From: Oscillospiraceae bacterium
Lineage (GTDB): Bacteria; Bacillota; Clostridia; Oscillospirales; Ruminococcaceae
DNA: 35,217 nt
Direction: 5' to 3'
Assembly: GCA_017473745.1 (NCBI GenBank)
Contig: JAFUJP010000065.1
Location: 1 to 35,217 of the forward strand
Positions 1 through 8,221 of the stretch are shown one piece after another (positions within the stretch are counted from its first letter, which is position 1; every line of letters starts with the position of its first letter). Below the pieces are notes generated by a model. The model saw only the letters and a list, made by a program, of their open reading frames with translations, was not told the DNA's origin and ran no database searches. The position numbers and the translations under genes are program-made.

Positions 1-1
1 A

Positions 2-79
2 AGTTTGCCTGCAAACGCTGTTTACGAAAGCTGGGGAGTAACCTTGTCCGGCGATGAAATAATGGAGGTTCCGGAATAA
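2..79 (+). CDS. C-terminal end of an unidentified protein (partial)
   Basis: An open frame enters from the left edge and ends at a TAA at 77-79. Only 25 codons are visible, ending in GDEIMEVPE. No family can be assigned. The stop is followed within 10 nt by a strong intrinsic terminator, which supports this being the real end of a plus-strand gene. It does not end in a sortase sorting signal. Confidence 0.6.
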   Translation, partial: SLPANAVYESWGVTLSGDEIMEVPE

Positions 80-85
80 AAACAA

Positions 86-117
86 AAAACGGCGGCGGAA
101 AATTCCGCCGCCGTTTT
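86..117 (+). terminator. Intrinsic terminator after the partial gene
   Basis: Perfect 15-bp inverted repeat (AAAACGGCGGCGGAA at 86-100, its complement at 103-117) with a 2-nt centre. The T tract forms the end of the right arm and an A tract leads the left arm, so it could work in both directions. It separates the partial gene from the sortase. Confidence 0.9.
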
Positions 118-139
118 CAAAAAGAGAGATGAAAATTAG

Positions 140-889
140 ATGTCCAAAAAAATTGTCATAGCAATATTGCTTCTTTTGGCTGCGGTTCTGGCTTTTTCCT
201 GTTTTATGATAGTTAAAGAGGTTTCTCGGGGTGAGAAGGAAAAAGACGATTTTGAAAAGCTTGAAAACGTTATCTATGAGGAAATTATTTCAGATACCGG
301 ACAATCAGAAGAAGCGGAAACAGAGAAAAATCCACCATCAAAAAGAAATCTTGAACCGCTTTTTGAGCAGAATCCGGATTGTATCGGCTGGATATTTATT
401 GAAGGCACAAGGGTGGATTATCCCGTTATGTACACCCCAAATGAGCTGCACAAATACCTCAGAAAGAATTTTGAGGGTGAATATGCAATGTCCGGAGTTC
501 CGTTTCTTGAAGAAACCAGAAACCTCGCGGACGATAATATTGTGATTTACGGTCATAATATGAAAAACGGAACAATGTTTTCCGACCTGACGGAATACGT
601 TGACAAAGAATTTTTTGAACAGCACCGCACAATCGAATTTGAAACCGCCGAAGGCCTTAAAATTTATGACGTCTTTGCGGTTGTCTGCCTCAAAGAAAAT
701 GATGTGTGGTATTATTTTGATTCCGCAATGAACGAAGAACATTTCAGCGAGCTTGTTGATGAAATAAAAAGCCGTGCGCTTTATGAAACGGAAGTTTATC
801 CCGAATACGGAAAACAGCTTCTGACTCTTTCGACCTGCTATGGAAAAAATGATGACGACAGGCTAATAGTAATAGGAACAGAACAGTAA
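140..889 (+). CDS. srtB: Class B sortase
   Basis: 249-residue membrane-anchored transpeptidase that would join sorting-signal proteins to the cell wall. The N-terminal signal anchor spans roughly residues 4-25. An acidic linker follows, then the sortase barrel from about residue 70. The catalytic triad is visible: His139 in IYGHNM, Cys233 in LSTCYG and Arg241 in DRLIVIG. The NMKNGTMFSDL segment after the His and the overall length fit the SrtB family rather than class A or D. The gene is monocistronic, flanked by terminators at 86-117 and 893-931. No protein with an NPxTx/LPxTG-type sorting signal is encoded in the window, so its substrate is elsewhere. The start has only a weak AGAGAG ribosome site. 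Confidence 0.93.
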   Translation: MSKKIVIAILLLLAAVLAFSCFMIVKEVSRGEKEKDDFEKLENVIYEEIISDTGQSEEAETEKNPPSKRNLEPLFEQNPDCIGWIFIEGTRVDYPVMYTPNELHKYLRKNFEGEYAMSGVPFLEETRNLADDNIVIYGHNMKNGTMFSDLTEYVDKEFFEQHRTIEFETAEGLKIYDVFAVVCLKENDVWYYFDSAMNEEHFSELVDEIKSRALYETEVYPEYGKQLLTLSTCYGKNDDDRLIVIGTEQ

Positions 890-892
890 TAT

Positions 893-931
893 TTTGAGCA
901 CGGGGTGAAATTATTCCGTGCTCAAATATTT
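893..931 (+). terminator. Intrinsic terminator of the sortase gene
   Basis: 11-bp perfect stem (TTTGAGCACGG at 893-903, complement at 916-926) with a 12-nt loop and a following TATTTTT. Both arms contain the octamer TTGAGCAC/GTGCTCAA that is iterated in the window. Confidence 0.85.
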
Positions 932-987
932 TTGTAATAATTGCCGCTTTTCTTGGAAAAATATCCGGGAAAGGCGGCGTTTTATAT

Positions 988-2376
988 ATGAATATATCAA
1001 CGGATATTGAAAAGAATAAACTGCATTTTGATGCGATTTTTTGTACCGAACGCAATTTTGACCTGAAGAAAAGGGAACTTTCTTTCGCGGGGAAATCCGC
1101 AGTTCTTTATATGATAGACGGCTTTTTGCGAAGCGACGTTCTTGAAAGGATACTTGCGGAATTCACTTTTCTGAAAGAGGGAGATGCCGATTCGGAAAAG
1201 GAATTTCTTGAGCACCATATTCCTTTCGGCGGGGTCGAAACCGAAAGCGACGACAACATGATAGTAACCGCCGTGCTCAGCGGAAGAACGGCGCTTATGG
1301 TCGATGGTTTTTCTTCCGCTTTTATTTTTGAACTGCGAAACTATCCCCAGCGGGATAATGCCGAGCCGGACCGCGATAAGGTCATGCGCGGTTCAAGGGA
1401 TGGATTTACGGAAACGATGCTTTTTAATGCGGCGCTTATACGCCGCAGGATCCGCGACAGGGATCTGAGTATTGAGTATCAGAATATCGGAACAGTTTCG
1501 CGAACGGATATAGCGCTTTGCTATTTGAGCACGAAGGTTGACGGGGCGATGCTCAAAGACGTCCGAGAAAAAATACGGTGCTCAAAAATCGAAGCCCTTA
1601 CCATGAATCAGGAGGATCTTGCCAACGTAATCAACGGAAAACAGCGCTGGAACCCGTTTCCCAAGTATAAATTCACCGAACGCCCGGACGTTGCCGCTGC
1701 GCAGATCATGAAGGGCGATCTTATCGTGCTCATAGATAACACCCCGACGGCAATGATAATGCCTTCGACCATTTTTGATATAGCCGAGGATGCGAACGAT
1801 TATTATTTTCCGCCGCTTACGGGGGCTTATCTTCGCATAACGCGGCTTCTTACAATGCTGGTCACTCTGTTTGTAACGCCTGTCTGGATGCTTGCGCTGG
1901 AATATCCGGAATACGTTCCGGAAGCATTCAGGTTTGTGCTTGTGACGGAAAATCAGAATATCCCGATAATATGGCAGCTTCTGATACTGGAATTTGTTAT
2001 AGACGGGCTCAAACTTTCATCACTTAACACGCCGGGAATGCTTTCTTCGACCTTCTCTATAATCGCAGGGATCATTGTCAGCGATTTTGCCGTTCAAAGC
2101 GGGTGGTTCGCTTCCGAAACGATGCTTTATATGGCTTTTGTGGCTATGGCGAATTATAGCCAGCCCGGTTATGAGCTTGGATACGCCATCAAATTTATGA
2201 GGATGTTTATGCTTATCGGAACGGCGATTTTTGGGATTTTTGGCTTTGCTGCGGGGATTTTGCTTACCCTTTATCTCATTCTTACAACAAAAATCCACGG
2301 CAAAAAGGGATATTTTTCTCCGATAATTCCTTTCTCACCCAAAGGAATCGTTCAGCTTCTTTTCAGACTTAAATAA
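988..2376 (+). CDS. spoVAF: SpoVAF/GerA-family spore germination protein
   Basis: 462-residue member of the GerA A-subunit family, which sits in the inner spore membrane and takes part in nutrient or Ca-DPA triggered germination. The N-terminal cytosolic half carries the family block with NYPQRDNAEPDRDKVMRGSR around residues 117-136 and FTERPDVAAAQIMKGDL near 230. The C-terminal half has about five membrane segments (roughly 285-445). The C-terminal IPFSPKGIVQLLFR block resembles the remembered B. subtilis SpoVAF end more than GerAA. The usual spoVAA-AE neighbours are absent; here the gene stands alone between a sortase and an O-acylation pair. Three copies of the iterated octamer lie at 1209, 1525 and 1578. 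The choice between SpoVAF and another GerA paralogue is not firm. Confidence 0.82.
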   Translation: MNISTDIEKNKLHFDAIFCTERNFDLKKRELSFAGKSAVLYMIDGFLRSDVLERILAEFTFLKEGDADSEKEFLEHHIPFGGVETESDDNMIVTAVLSGRTALMVDGFSSAFIFELRNYPQRDNAEPDRDKVMRGSRDGFTETMLFNAALIRRRIRDRDLSIEYQNIGTVSRTDIALCYLSTKVDGAMLKDVREKIRCSKIEALTMNQEDLANVINGKQRWNPFPKYKFTERPDVAAAQIMKGDLIVLIDNTPTAMIMPSTIFDIAEDANDYYFPPLTGAYLRITRLLTMLVTLFVTPVWMLALEYPEYVPEAFRFVLVTENQNIPIIWQLLILEFVIDGLKLSSLNTPGMLSSTFSIIAGIIVSDFAVQSGWFASETMLYMAFVAMANYSQPGYELGYAIKFMRMFMLIGTAIFGIFGFAAGILLTLYLILTTKIHGKKGYFSPIIPFSPKGIVQLLFRLK

Positions 2377-2429
2377 AATGCTTTTTCGGAATATTTTTAT
2401 TACGGAATTATTAAAAAGCAAGAATTATA

Positions 2430-2458
2430 TTGAAATAACATTAAAAATAAGGTATTAT
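2430..2458 (+). promoter_or_regulatory. Sigma-A-type promoter for the MBOAT operon
   Basis: TTGAAA at 2430-2435 and TATTAT at 2453-2458 with a 17-nt spacer, in an AT-rich gap and 79 nt before the MBOAT start. Confidence 0.65.
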
Positions 2459-2537
2459 TAAATTGCTGTGCGGTGCAGCATTTTTTTGCAAATTTCTGAC
2501 AATTTTTAAAATAACATAAGGACGGAAAAGAAACACT

Positions 2538-3938
2538 ATGGTATTCGCAAACTTGTTTTTTCTTTATGCATTTTTGCCGCTTAACCTGATACTCTATTTT
2601 TCGACTAAAAACAGGGCATTCAGAAATGCGGTGCTCATTTTCTTCTCGCTGTTTTTCTATGCGTGGGGCGAACCCGTTTGGGTCACTCTTCTTATTTTCA
2701 GCGCGACGATAGACTATTTCCACGGCTTGATAATTGAAAAATACCGCGGAAAAATCGGCGCAAAGCTTGCGCTTATATCTTCGCTTGTGCTGAACCTCGG
2801 GCTTCTCGGAATTTTCAAATACAGCGGATTCTTTGTGGAAAACATTAATTTGCTTACGGGGCTCGATCTTCCGGTTCCGGCGTTTTCACTTCCCATCGGT
2901 ATAAGCTTCTATACTTTCCAGACCCTCAGCTATACCATCGACGTTTACCGTGATGAAGTAAAACCGCAGCACAGCTATATGAAATTTTTCATGTATGTTT
3001 CGCTTTATTCCCAGCTTGTTGCCGGCCCGATAGTCCGTTATGCAGACGTGGCAATAGAAGTTGACGAAAGACACGAAAATCTCGAGGATATCTATTCCGG
3101 CACCGCAAGATTCCTCGTCGGCCTTACCAAAAAGGTTTTTATCGCAAACGTTGCGGGACAATTTGCCGAAACCTATCTTATGGGAGATTTGACAAAACAA
3201 AGCACTGCCGCCGTTTGGTTCGGCGTTCTTATGTTCTCGATACAGATTTACTACGACTTTTCCGGTTATTCCGATATGGCCATCGGCCTTGGAAAAATAT
3301 TCGGGTTCCACTTCCTCGAAAACTTCAACTATCCTTATATTGCCCGTTCCGCAACGGAATTCTGGCGCAGATGGCATATGTCATTGGGCGGGTTCTTCCG
3401 TGATTACGTCTATATTCCCCTCGGCGGCAACAGAAAACATCAGTATCTCAATCTTTTCATCGTCTGGTTCCTCACCGGTTTCTGGCACGGAGCAAGCTGG
3501 AACTTCATCATCTGGGGCCTTTGGTTCGGGGTTCTTATCATCATCGAAAAACTCTTCCTTCTCAAATGGCTTAAAAAGCTCCCGGTTATCTCGAACATCT
3601 ATCTTCTTTTTATCGCCGTTATGGGCTGGGTAATGTTCTATTTCGAGGATATGGGAAGAATGTTCGATTGCTTTGCGGTTATGTTCGGCGCAAAAGGCAC
3701 CGGATTCTGGGATATATCCCTCGAACTTACCCTTCTCAATAACATTTTCTGGATCATTCTTGCTGTGGCGTTCTGTATGCCAATTGTTCCTTCGGTCAAG
3801 AAATTCATTGAAAACCATCCGAAGGTACAGATGCCTGCAAAAATTCTTCAGATCCCGGCAAACGCAGTTATGCTTATAGTCAACACTTCTCTTCTTGTCG
3901 GCATGAGCTATAACCCGTTCCTTTATTACAAATTCTAA
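2538..3938 (+). CDS. MBOAT-family O-acyltransferase (AlgI/DltB-like)
   Basis: 466-residue polytopic membrane protein of the membrane-bound O-acyltransferase family, which moves acyl groups (usually acetyl) across the membrane to surface glycans. Family marks are FSLPIGISFYTFQTLSY near 116-132, the conserved EFWRRWHMSLG (His280) and FLTGFWHGASWNFIIWG with the putative catalytic His317. About ten or eleven hydrophobic segments are visible. Length and motif spacing match AlgI/PatA-type proteins. Eighteen nucleotides downstream is a DHHW protein, the usual extracytoplasmic partner that completes transfer, so the two likely act as a pair. No polysaccharide polymerase or glycosyltransferase lies nearby, so the acceptor is unknown. 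Confidence 0.92.
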   Translation: MVFANLFFLYAFLPLNLILYFSTKNRAFRNAVLIFFSLFFYAWGEPVWVTLLIFSATIDYFHGLIIEKYRGKIGAKLALISSLVLNLGLLGIFKYSGFFVENINLLTGLDLPVPAFSLPIGISFYTFQTLSYTIDVYRDEVKPQHSYMKFFMYVSLYSQLVAGPIVRYADVAIEVDERHENLEDIYSGTARFLVGLTKKVFIANVAGQFAETYLMGDLTKQSTAAVWFGVLMFSIQIYYDFSGYSDMAIGLGKIFGFHFLENFNYPYIARSATEFWRRWHMSLGGFFRDYVYIPLGGNRKHQYLNLFIVWFLTGFWHGASWNFIIWGLWFGVLIIIEKLFLLKWLKKLPVISNIYLLFIAVMGWVMFYFEDMGRMFDCFAVMFGAKGTGFWDISLELTLLNNIFWIILAVAFCMPIVPSVKKFIENHPKVQMPAKILQIPANAVMLIVNTSLLVGMSYNPFLYYKF

Positions 3939-3956
3939 AGAAGGAGGCGGCTTTTA

Positions 3957-5420
3957 ATGAAAATTGATAAACATGCTTACGGCGAAGATTACGGCAAAGA
4001 GCGCAGTGATAAAATAGTCAAAATTTTAAGCGTGGCCGTCTGCCTTGTGATTATTTTTGTAATCGGAATTCTTGCATGGGCGCTTCCCCAGCCGACTTAT
4101 TCCGAATATGAAAAACGCGACCTTAACCAGATGCCCGAATTCAGCATCGAATCCCTTTTCAAGGGCGAATATACCCTTGGGGTCGAGCTTGCCTATGCGG
4201 ATACCTTTGCATTCCGCGAAAATTTTGTAAAAATGCAGGCTATGATTGAAGAGGCAAGGGGAATCCGCATTGAAGGTGCGGCAATCTATGGCCCCGTTCC
4301 GGGCAATACCAATGACGAGGATGACAAGATCCCGCCCTCTTCTGAAGTTTCTTCTGAACAGAGCAGCGAAAGCAGTTCTTCGGATAATATCAGCCGGCCC
4401 GATAACACCTCTTCTTCCGAGATGAGTTCTTCCGAAAGTTCTTCTTCCGAACAGAGCAGCGAAAGCAGTTCTTCCGAAGCGCAGGACGACGGCGAACAGG
4501 GAGAAACCGTTGCCGGAATTTTCCTCTATAAAGGCGCCGCTTATGAACTTTTCGGCGGAAGCAAAAAAGCTGCCGAATATTATGCCGGCGTTGTGAATAA
4601 ATACGGCGACGCATTCGGAAGCGGAGTAAAGGTCTATAATATGGTTATCCCGAAACACGCGGAATTCGGACTTACCGGAAGATACGACAGCCTTTCCAAT
4701 TCCGAAAAGGACAGCATTGATTATATCTATTCCATGCTTGATTCAGACGTTATCAAGGTTGACGCATACAGCGTCCTCAAGGAACATTCTGACGAATATA
4801 TCTATTTCAACACCGACCACCACTGGACCGGCCTTGGAGCATATTATGCCTATACTGCATTTATGGATGCGGCGGGACTTTCCTACTACGATTACGAAAG
4901 CTATACCAAGCATATAATCGAGCCCTTCCTCGGAACTCTCTATGCCGGAACCGACAGGGCAAAAGCTCTCGAGGATAATCCGGACTACGTTGAATGGTGC
5001 GAATTCCCCGTTACAAACAAGACTTATCAGTATAACAAAAGCGATCTTGGCAATTATTTCGCATCTTCCGTTATGCACGGCTATGCCAAGGGCGCAAACT
5101 CCTACGGCGTATTCCTCGGCGGCGACTTCCCGCTGACAGTAATCAAAACCAACGTGAACAACGGCAGAAAACTTGTCATCATCAAGGAATCCTACGGCAA
5201 CGCACCTGCAACCTTTATTGCGGCGGGCTTTGAGGAAACCTACGTCGTTGACGAGCGTTATTACGACGGCAATCTTGTTGACCTTGTGAACAGCCGCGGC
5301 ATAACCGACGTGCTTATCATCAACAACTGCGCCGCAGCAAACACCAATTTCCACATTGCGAACATCGAAAGCCTTCTTACCCAGACCTATTCGGGCGCCA
5401 TCGCATATCCGGAGGGTTAA
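3957..5420 (+). CDS. DHHW/AlgJ-like extracytoplasmic acetylation protein with Ser/Glu linker
   Basis: 487-residue protein with one N-terminal membrane anchor (about 23-44) and an extracytoplasmic SGNH-like domain. The DHHW motif is at 287-290 in NTDHHWTGLGAY, and the likely nucleophile is Ser412 in IIKESYGNA, as in AlgJ/AlgX-type acetyltransferase partners. Residues 127-174 are a Ser/Glu-rich low-complexity linker that splits the N-terminal part of the domain. Two 26-bp direct DNA repeats lie in it, at 4356-4381 and 4449-4474. An AAGGAGG ribosome site precedes the ATG. It sits right behind the MBOAT gene. A similar Ser/Glu/Pro linker occurs in the VanY-type protein on the minus strand. Confidence 0.88.
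   Translation: MKIDKHAYGEDYGKERSDKIVKILSVAVCLVIIFVIGILAWALPQPTYSEYEKRDLNQMPEFSIESLFKGEYTLGVELAYADTFAFRENFVKMQAMIEEARGIRIEGAAIYGPVPGNTNDEDDKIPPSSEVSSEQSSESSSSDNISRPDNTSSSEMSSSESSSSEQSSESSSSEAQDDGEQGETVAGIFLYKGAAYELFGGSKKAAEYYAGVVNKYGDAFGSGVKVYNMVIPKHAEFGLTGRYDSLSNSEKDSIDYIYSMLDSDVIKVDAYSVLKEHSDEYIYFNTDHHWTGLGAYYAYTAFMDAAGLSYYDYESYTKHIIEPFLGTLYAGTDRAKALEDNPDYVEWCEFPVTNKTYQYNKSDLGNYFASSVMHGYAKGANSYGVFLGGDFPLTVIKTNVNNGRKLVIIKESYGNAPATFIAAGFEETYVVDERYYDGNLVDLVNSRGITDVLIINNCAAANTNFHIANIESLLTQTYSGAIAYPEG
4356..4474. repeat. 26-bp direct repeat in the Ser/Glu linker region
   Basis: The 26-bp unit starting GAACAGAGCAGCGAAAGCAG occurs at 4356-4381 and again at 4449-4474, 93 bp apart and in frame. It encodes EQSSESSSS twice. 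This suggests the linker grew by duplication and may vary in length between strains. Confidence 0.85.
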
Positions 5421-6791
5421 ATGGAAAAGAAGCTTTTGATAAAAGAAAACAGTTTTATCGAAACCGAAATAACCGCTGTCACAAACGAGGGCAGCGGTGT
5501 TTCGCGTTATGAAGGAATGGTGGTTTTCACTCCGTTTGCCGCCCCGGGCGACGGCGCAAGGGTGAAAATCGCAAAAGTAGGGAAGAATTGTATCTATGGC
5601 GAGCTTGACAAGGTGTTAAGACCTTCCGTTGACAGAATAGAGCCGGATTGCGAAGTTTTTGGTCAATGCGGGGGGTGTTCTCTCCGTCATATCAGATATG
5701 ATGCGGAGCTTTATGAAAAGACCCATTGGGTGAAAGATCATATTCAGCGCATAGGCGGATTCGACATCGAGCCTTTCCCGGCGATAGGTTCTCCGAAAAT
5801 CGAAGGATACCGCAACAAAGCCATTTATCAGGTTGGCAGGGGCGAAAAAGGCGAGCCGGTTTTCGGTTTTTACAGACATAAAAGCCACGAGGTCATCGAC
5901 TGTAAAAACTGCCGCCTTCAGCCGAAAGAATTTGCGGATATTCTTACGGCAATCGGCTTTTTTGTGAAGCAGAACAAAATTTCCATCTATGACGAAAAGA
6001 CCCACAGCGGGCTCCTTCGTGCAGTTTATATCAGAAAAGGTGAAATCACCGATGAGATCGGCGTTTGCCTTGTGCTCAACGGGGATAAACTTCCGGGAGA
6101 AAAACTCCTCGTTTCTCTGTTGAGCACGCAGTTCAAAAATATTGTGAGCATCGTGCTCAACACCAACAAAGAACGCACAAACGTGGTGCTCGGCAAAAAA
6201 AGCCGCACCGTTTTCGGCAAGGACGGAATCACCGACGTTCTTTGCGGGGTGACGGTTGATATCTCTCCGGCGGCATTTTATCAGGTGAACCACGGCGGCG
6301 CCGAAAAACTTTACGGCGTTGCGGCGGAATTTGCAGGGCTTTCCGGCGGGGAACTTATCCTTGACCTTTATTGCGGAGCCGGAACTATCGGCCTTTCCAT
6401 GGCGAAAAAGGCCGGAAGCCTCATAGGTGTTGAAATCGTTCCGGAAGCAATAGAAAATGCAAAGATAAACGCCGCACGAATGGGTGTGACCAATGCGGAA
6501 TTCATCTGCGGAGATGCCGGTACGGCCGCCGAGGAGCTTCAGGAACGCGGCCTTGCCCCGGATGTCATAATTCTTGATCCGCCGCGCAAAGGCTGTTCTG
6601 AGGACACTCTCGAAGCTGTTGCGGCAATGAAACCGAAGAGAGTTGTCTATGTTTCCTGCAACACCGCCACCATGGCGCGGGATTTCAAAATCCTTGATTC
6701 TCTTGGCTATAAGCCCGAAAAAGTTCAGTCGGTGGATATGTTCCCGAGAACCGCCCACGTTGAGGGAGTGGGGCTGCTTGTGAGAAAATAA
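5421..6791 (+). CDS. rlmD: 23S rRNA (uracil-5-)-methyltransferase, RlmD/RlmCD type, with TRAM domain
   Basis: 456-residue SAM-dependent RNA methyltransferase. The N-terminal TRAM domain covers about 10-66. The [4Fe-4S] ligands are Cys77, Cys83 and Cys86 (GQCGGC) plus Cys161 (or 164). SAM site: LDLYCGAGTIGLS (314-326). Catalytic DPPRKGC (386-392) and VSCNTATMARD with nucleophile Cys413. All hallmark residues are present, so it should make m5U in 23S rRNA. Its ATG abuts the stop of the DHHW gene, suggesting translational coupling inside the same operon. Three octamer copies lie at 6072, 6120 and 6153. A second paralogue is encoded at 31938-33209. Confidence 0.95.
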   Translation: MEKKLLIKENSFIETEITAVTNEGSGVSRYEGMVVFTPFAAPGDGARVKIAKVGKNCIYGELDKVLRPSVDRIEPDCEVFGQCGGCSLRHIRYDAELYEKTHWVKDHIQRIGGFDIEPFPAIGSPKIEGYRNKAIYQVGRGEKGEPVFGFYRHKSHEVIDCKNCRLQPKEFADILTAIGFFVKQNKISIYDEKTHSGLLRAVYIRKGEITDEIGVCLVLNGDKLPGEKLLVSLLSTQFKNIVSIVLNTNKERTNVVLGKKSRTVFGKDGITDVLCGVTVDISPAAFYQVNHGGAEKLYGVAAEFAGLSGGELILDLYCGAGTIGLSMAKKAGSLIGVEIVPEAIENAKINAARMGVTNAEFICGDAGTAAEELQERGLAPDVIILDPPRKGCSEDTLEAVAAMKPKRVVYVSCNTATMARDFKILDSLGYKPEKVQSVDMFPRTAHVEGVGLLVRK

Positions 6792-6810
6792 GAAAAACGG
6801 GGTGATTGGA

Positions 6811-8076
6811 ATGCTTAAAAAGAAAAATCTGATCCTGTTATTTGCGGCAATGCTTTTTCTCTTCGCTGCGTGCGCTGAAAACGAACAGCCTGCGGTAAGC
6901 GGCGGAGAAGTTGCTGCAGAGAACAAAACGGCGGAGGATATAACTCCGGGAATATATGTTTTTTATAACGAAGAAAAAAACGCATATCTTTCCGCCGAAG
7001 GCAGAAAACTCATATTAAGCGAAACCCCGCAAAACTGGGTGATAAAAGAAAATTGTAATAAAAAATTTCATATATATGCGGAAAACACGGAGTTGCTTCT
7101 TGATATAGACAACGCGTTCATAAACGAAGGAACTGAAATAAAAATCTGGGAATTTACCGGATACGACGTGCAGACATGGAATATTGAAGCAAACAATAAT
7201 TCAGCGTATTCCGTCCTTTGCGGAGCGGATAACAGCTTTTGCCTTGGTTTTGGCGAAGGCGCGCAGCTTCAGAAACGCGATAAGGGCAACCTTTCGCAGG
7301 AATGGAAGCTTATTAGAGTGGCTGATTTGGAGAAAAACTATTATTCCTGTTCAAGCAGCGGCGGGATAATAGAACTTCAGCTTCCGCTTGATATTACCGA
7401 AGTGATTTCAGAAGAAAGAATTGCCGATTGGGCGGAAAATCTTGAAAAGGCATATTATACTTTTTATGAACTTACAAACCATAAACCCTACGAAACCATA
7501 GTCGTTGAGGCATATAAGCCCGCACAGTATATAGGCTATGTCTATCCAAATTCAAATGTAATCCATATAGATTGCGATTTTATACGCGAGGATCTTGAAA
7601 AAATGACTCTTCGCGAAAGCGATTGGAATTTCTGCGCGCTTCACGAAATGGGGCATATGTTCGATTTTGATATGCCATGGAATTTTGAAGCGGAAGCTAT
7701 GACGGATCTTAAAGTTGCGTACGTTCTTGAAGTAAACGGAGTTTCCGCCGTGCCTTCGGAATTCGATGCCTCATATAATTTTTACGGAAAAAATATAATG
7801 GAAGCCTATGGAATGCTCGGTTCGGATTTTTCAAAGACTTATAACGTATATGCCTGTGTCCGCCGTTTTCTTGAGATAAAAGAGGAAATCGGATGGGAAC
7901 CCTTTGTGAAAACTTTCCATTATCTTAAAGAAAACGAAAGCGAATATTCAGACCTTTCGGGCTCACAGAAGTTTGAAAACTTTATTGATTTGCTTTCTCT
8001 TTACAGCGGCAGCTATATCAGAAACGAATTTTCTCAAAGCGAGTGGCAGTGTATAATCGATGCCGCGTTCAAATAA
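6811..8076 (+). CDS. Lipoprotein with ricin-type lectin domain and HEMGH zinc metallopeptidase domain
   Basis: 421 residues from the ATG at 6811, preceded by GGGGTGA; an upstream in-frame GTG at 6802 lies inside that ribosome site. The signal peptide ends in a lipobox (LFAAC), so the protein should be lipid-anchored outside the cell. Residues about 45-165 look like a ricin-B-type beta-trefoil, with repeated Q-x-W-like ends (DVQTWNIE, SQEWKLI). Further on, HEMGH at 278-282 followed by Glu293/Glu295 in WNFEAEAM resembles the gluzincin zinc site of M60-like peptidases, which often cleave glycoproteins such as mucins. The order lectin then protease suggests binding to and cutting of a glycosylated target. 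The family assignment by eye is moderate; the HExxH zinc site is clear. Confidence 0.78.
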   Translation: MLKKKNLILLFAAMLFLFAACAENEQPAVSGGEVAAENKTAEDITPGIYVFYNEEKNAYLSAEGRKLILSETPQNWVIKENCNKKFHIYAENTELLLDIDNAFINEGTEIKIWEFTGYDVQTWNIEANNNSAYSVLCGADNSFCLGFGEGAQLQKRDKGNLSQEWKLIRVADLEKNYYSCSSSGGIIELQLPLDITEVISEERIADWAENLEKAYYTFYELTNHKPYETIVVEAYKPAQYIGYVYPNSNVIHIDCDFIREDLEKMTLRESDWNFCALHEMGHMFDFDMPWNFEAEAMTDLKVAYVLEVNGVSAVPSEFDASYNFYGKNIMEAYGMLGSDFSKTYNVYACVRRFLEIKEEIGWEPFVKTFHYLKENESEYSDLSGSQKFENFIDLLSLYSGSYIRNEFSQSEWQCIIDAAFK

Positions 8077-8120
8077 AAAAAACAAGAAACGGAACGACCG
8101 ATAAACTTCGCTATCGTTAT

Positions 8121-8143
8121 CGCCTTTATCCGTAAGGCGTTTT
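8121..8143 (+). terminator. Weak intrinsic terminator after the lipoprotein gene
   Basis: CGCCTT at 8121-8126 pairs with AAGGCG at 8134-8139 and a TTTT follows. The 3' arm overlaps a second, longer hairpin (GCGTTTTCAAA at 8137-8147 with TTTGAAAACGC at 8158-8168), so only one of the two can form at a time. Confidence 0.45.
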
Positions 8144-8221
8144 CAAAAACGGTCAAATTTGAAAACGCAGGTTTTTCAGAGCGGGAAAAGTGATTTGATT
8201 TTTAATTAAGGAGTGCTTAAA

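Noticed and set aside
4356-4474. The Ser/Glu repeat region as a tandem-repeat array or CRISPR-like element
   Set aside because: Only two long copies, in frame within a coding linker; best explained as low-complexity protein sequence.
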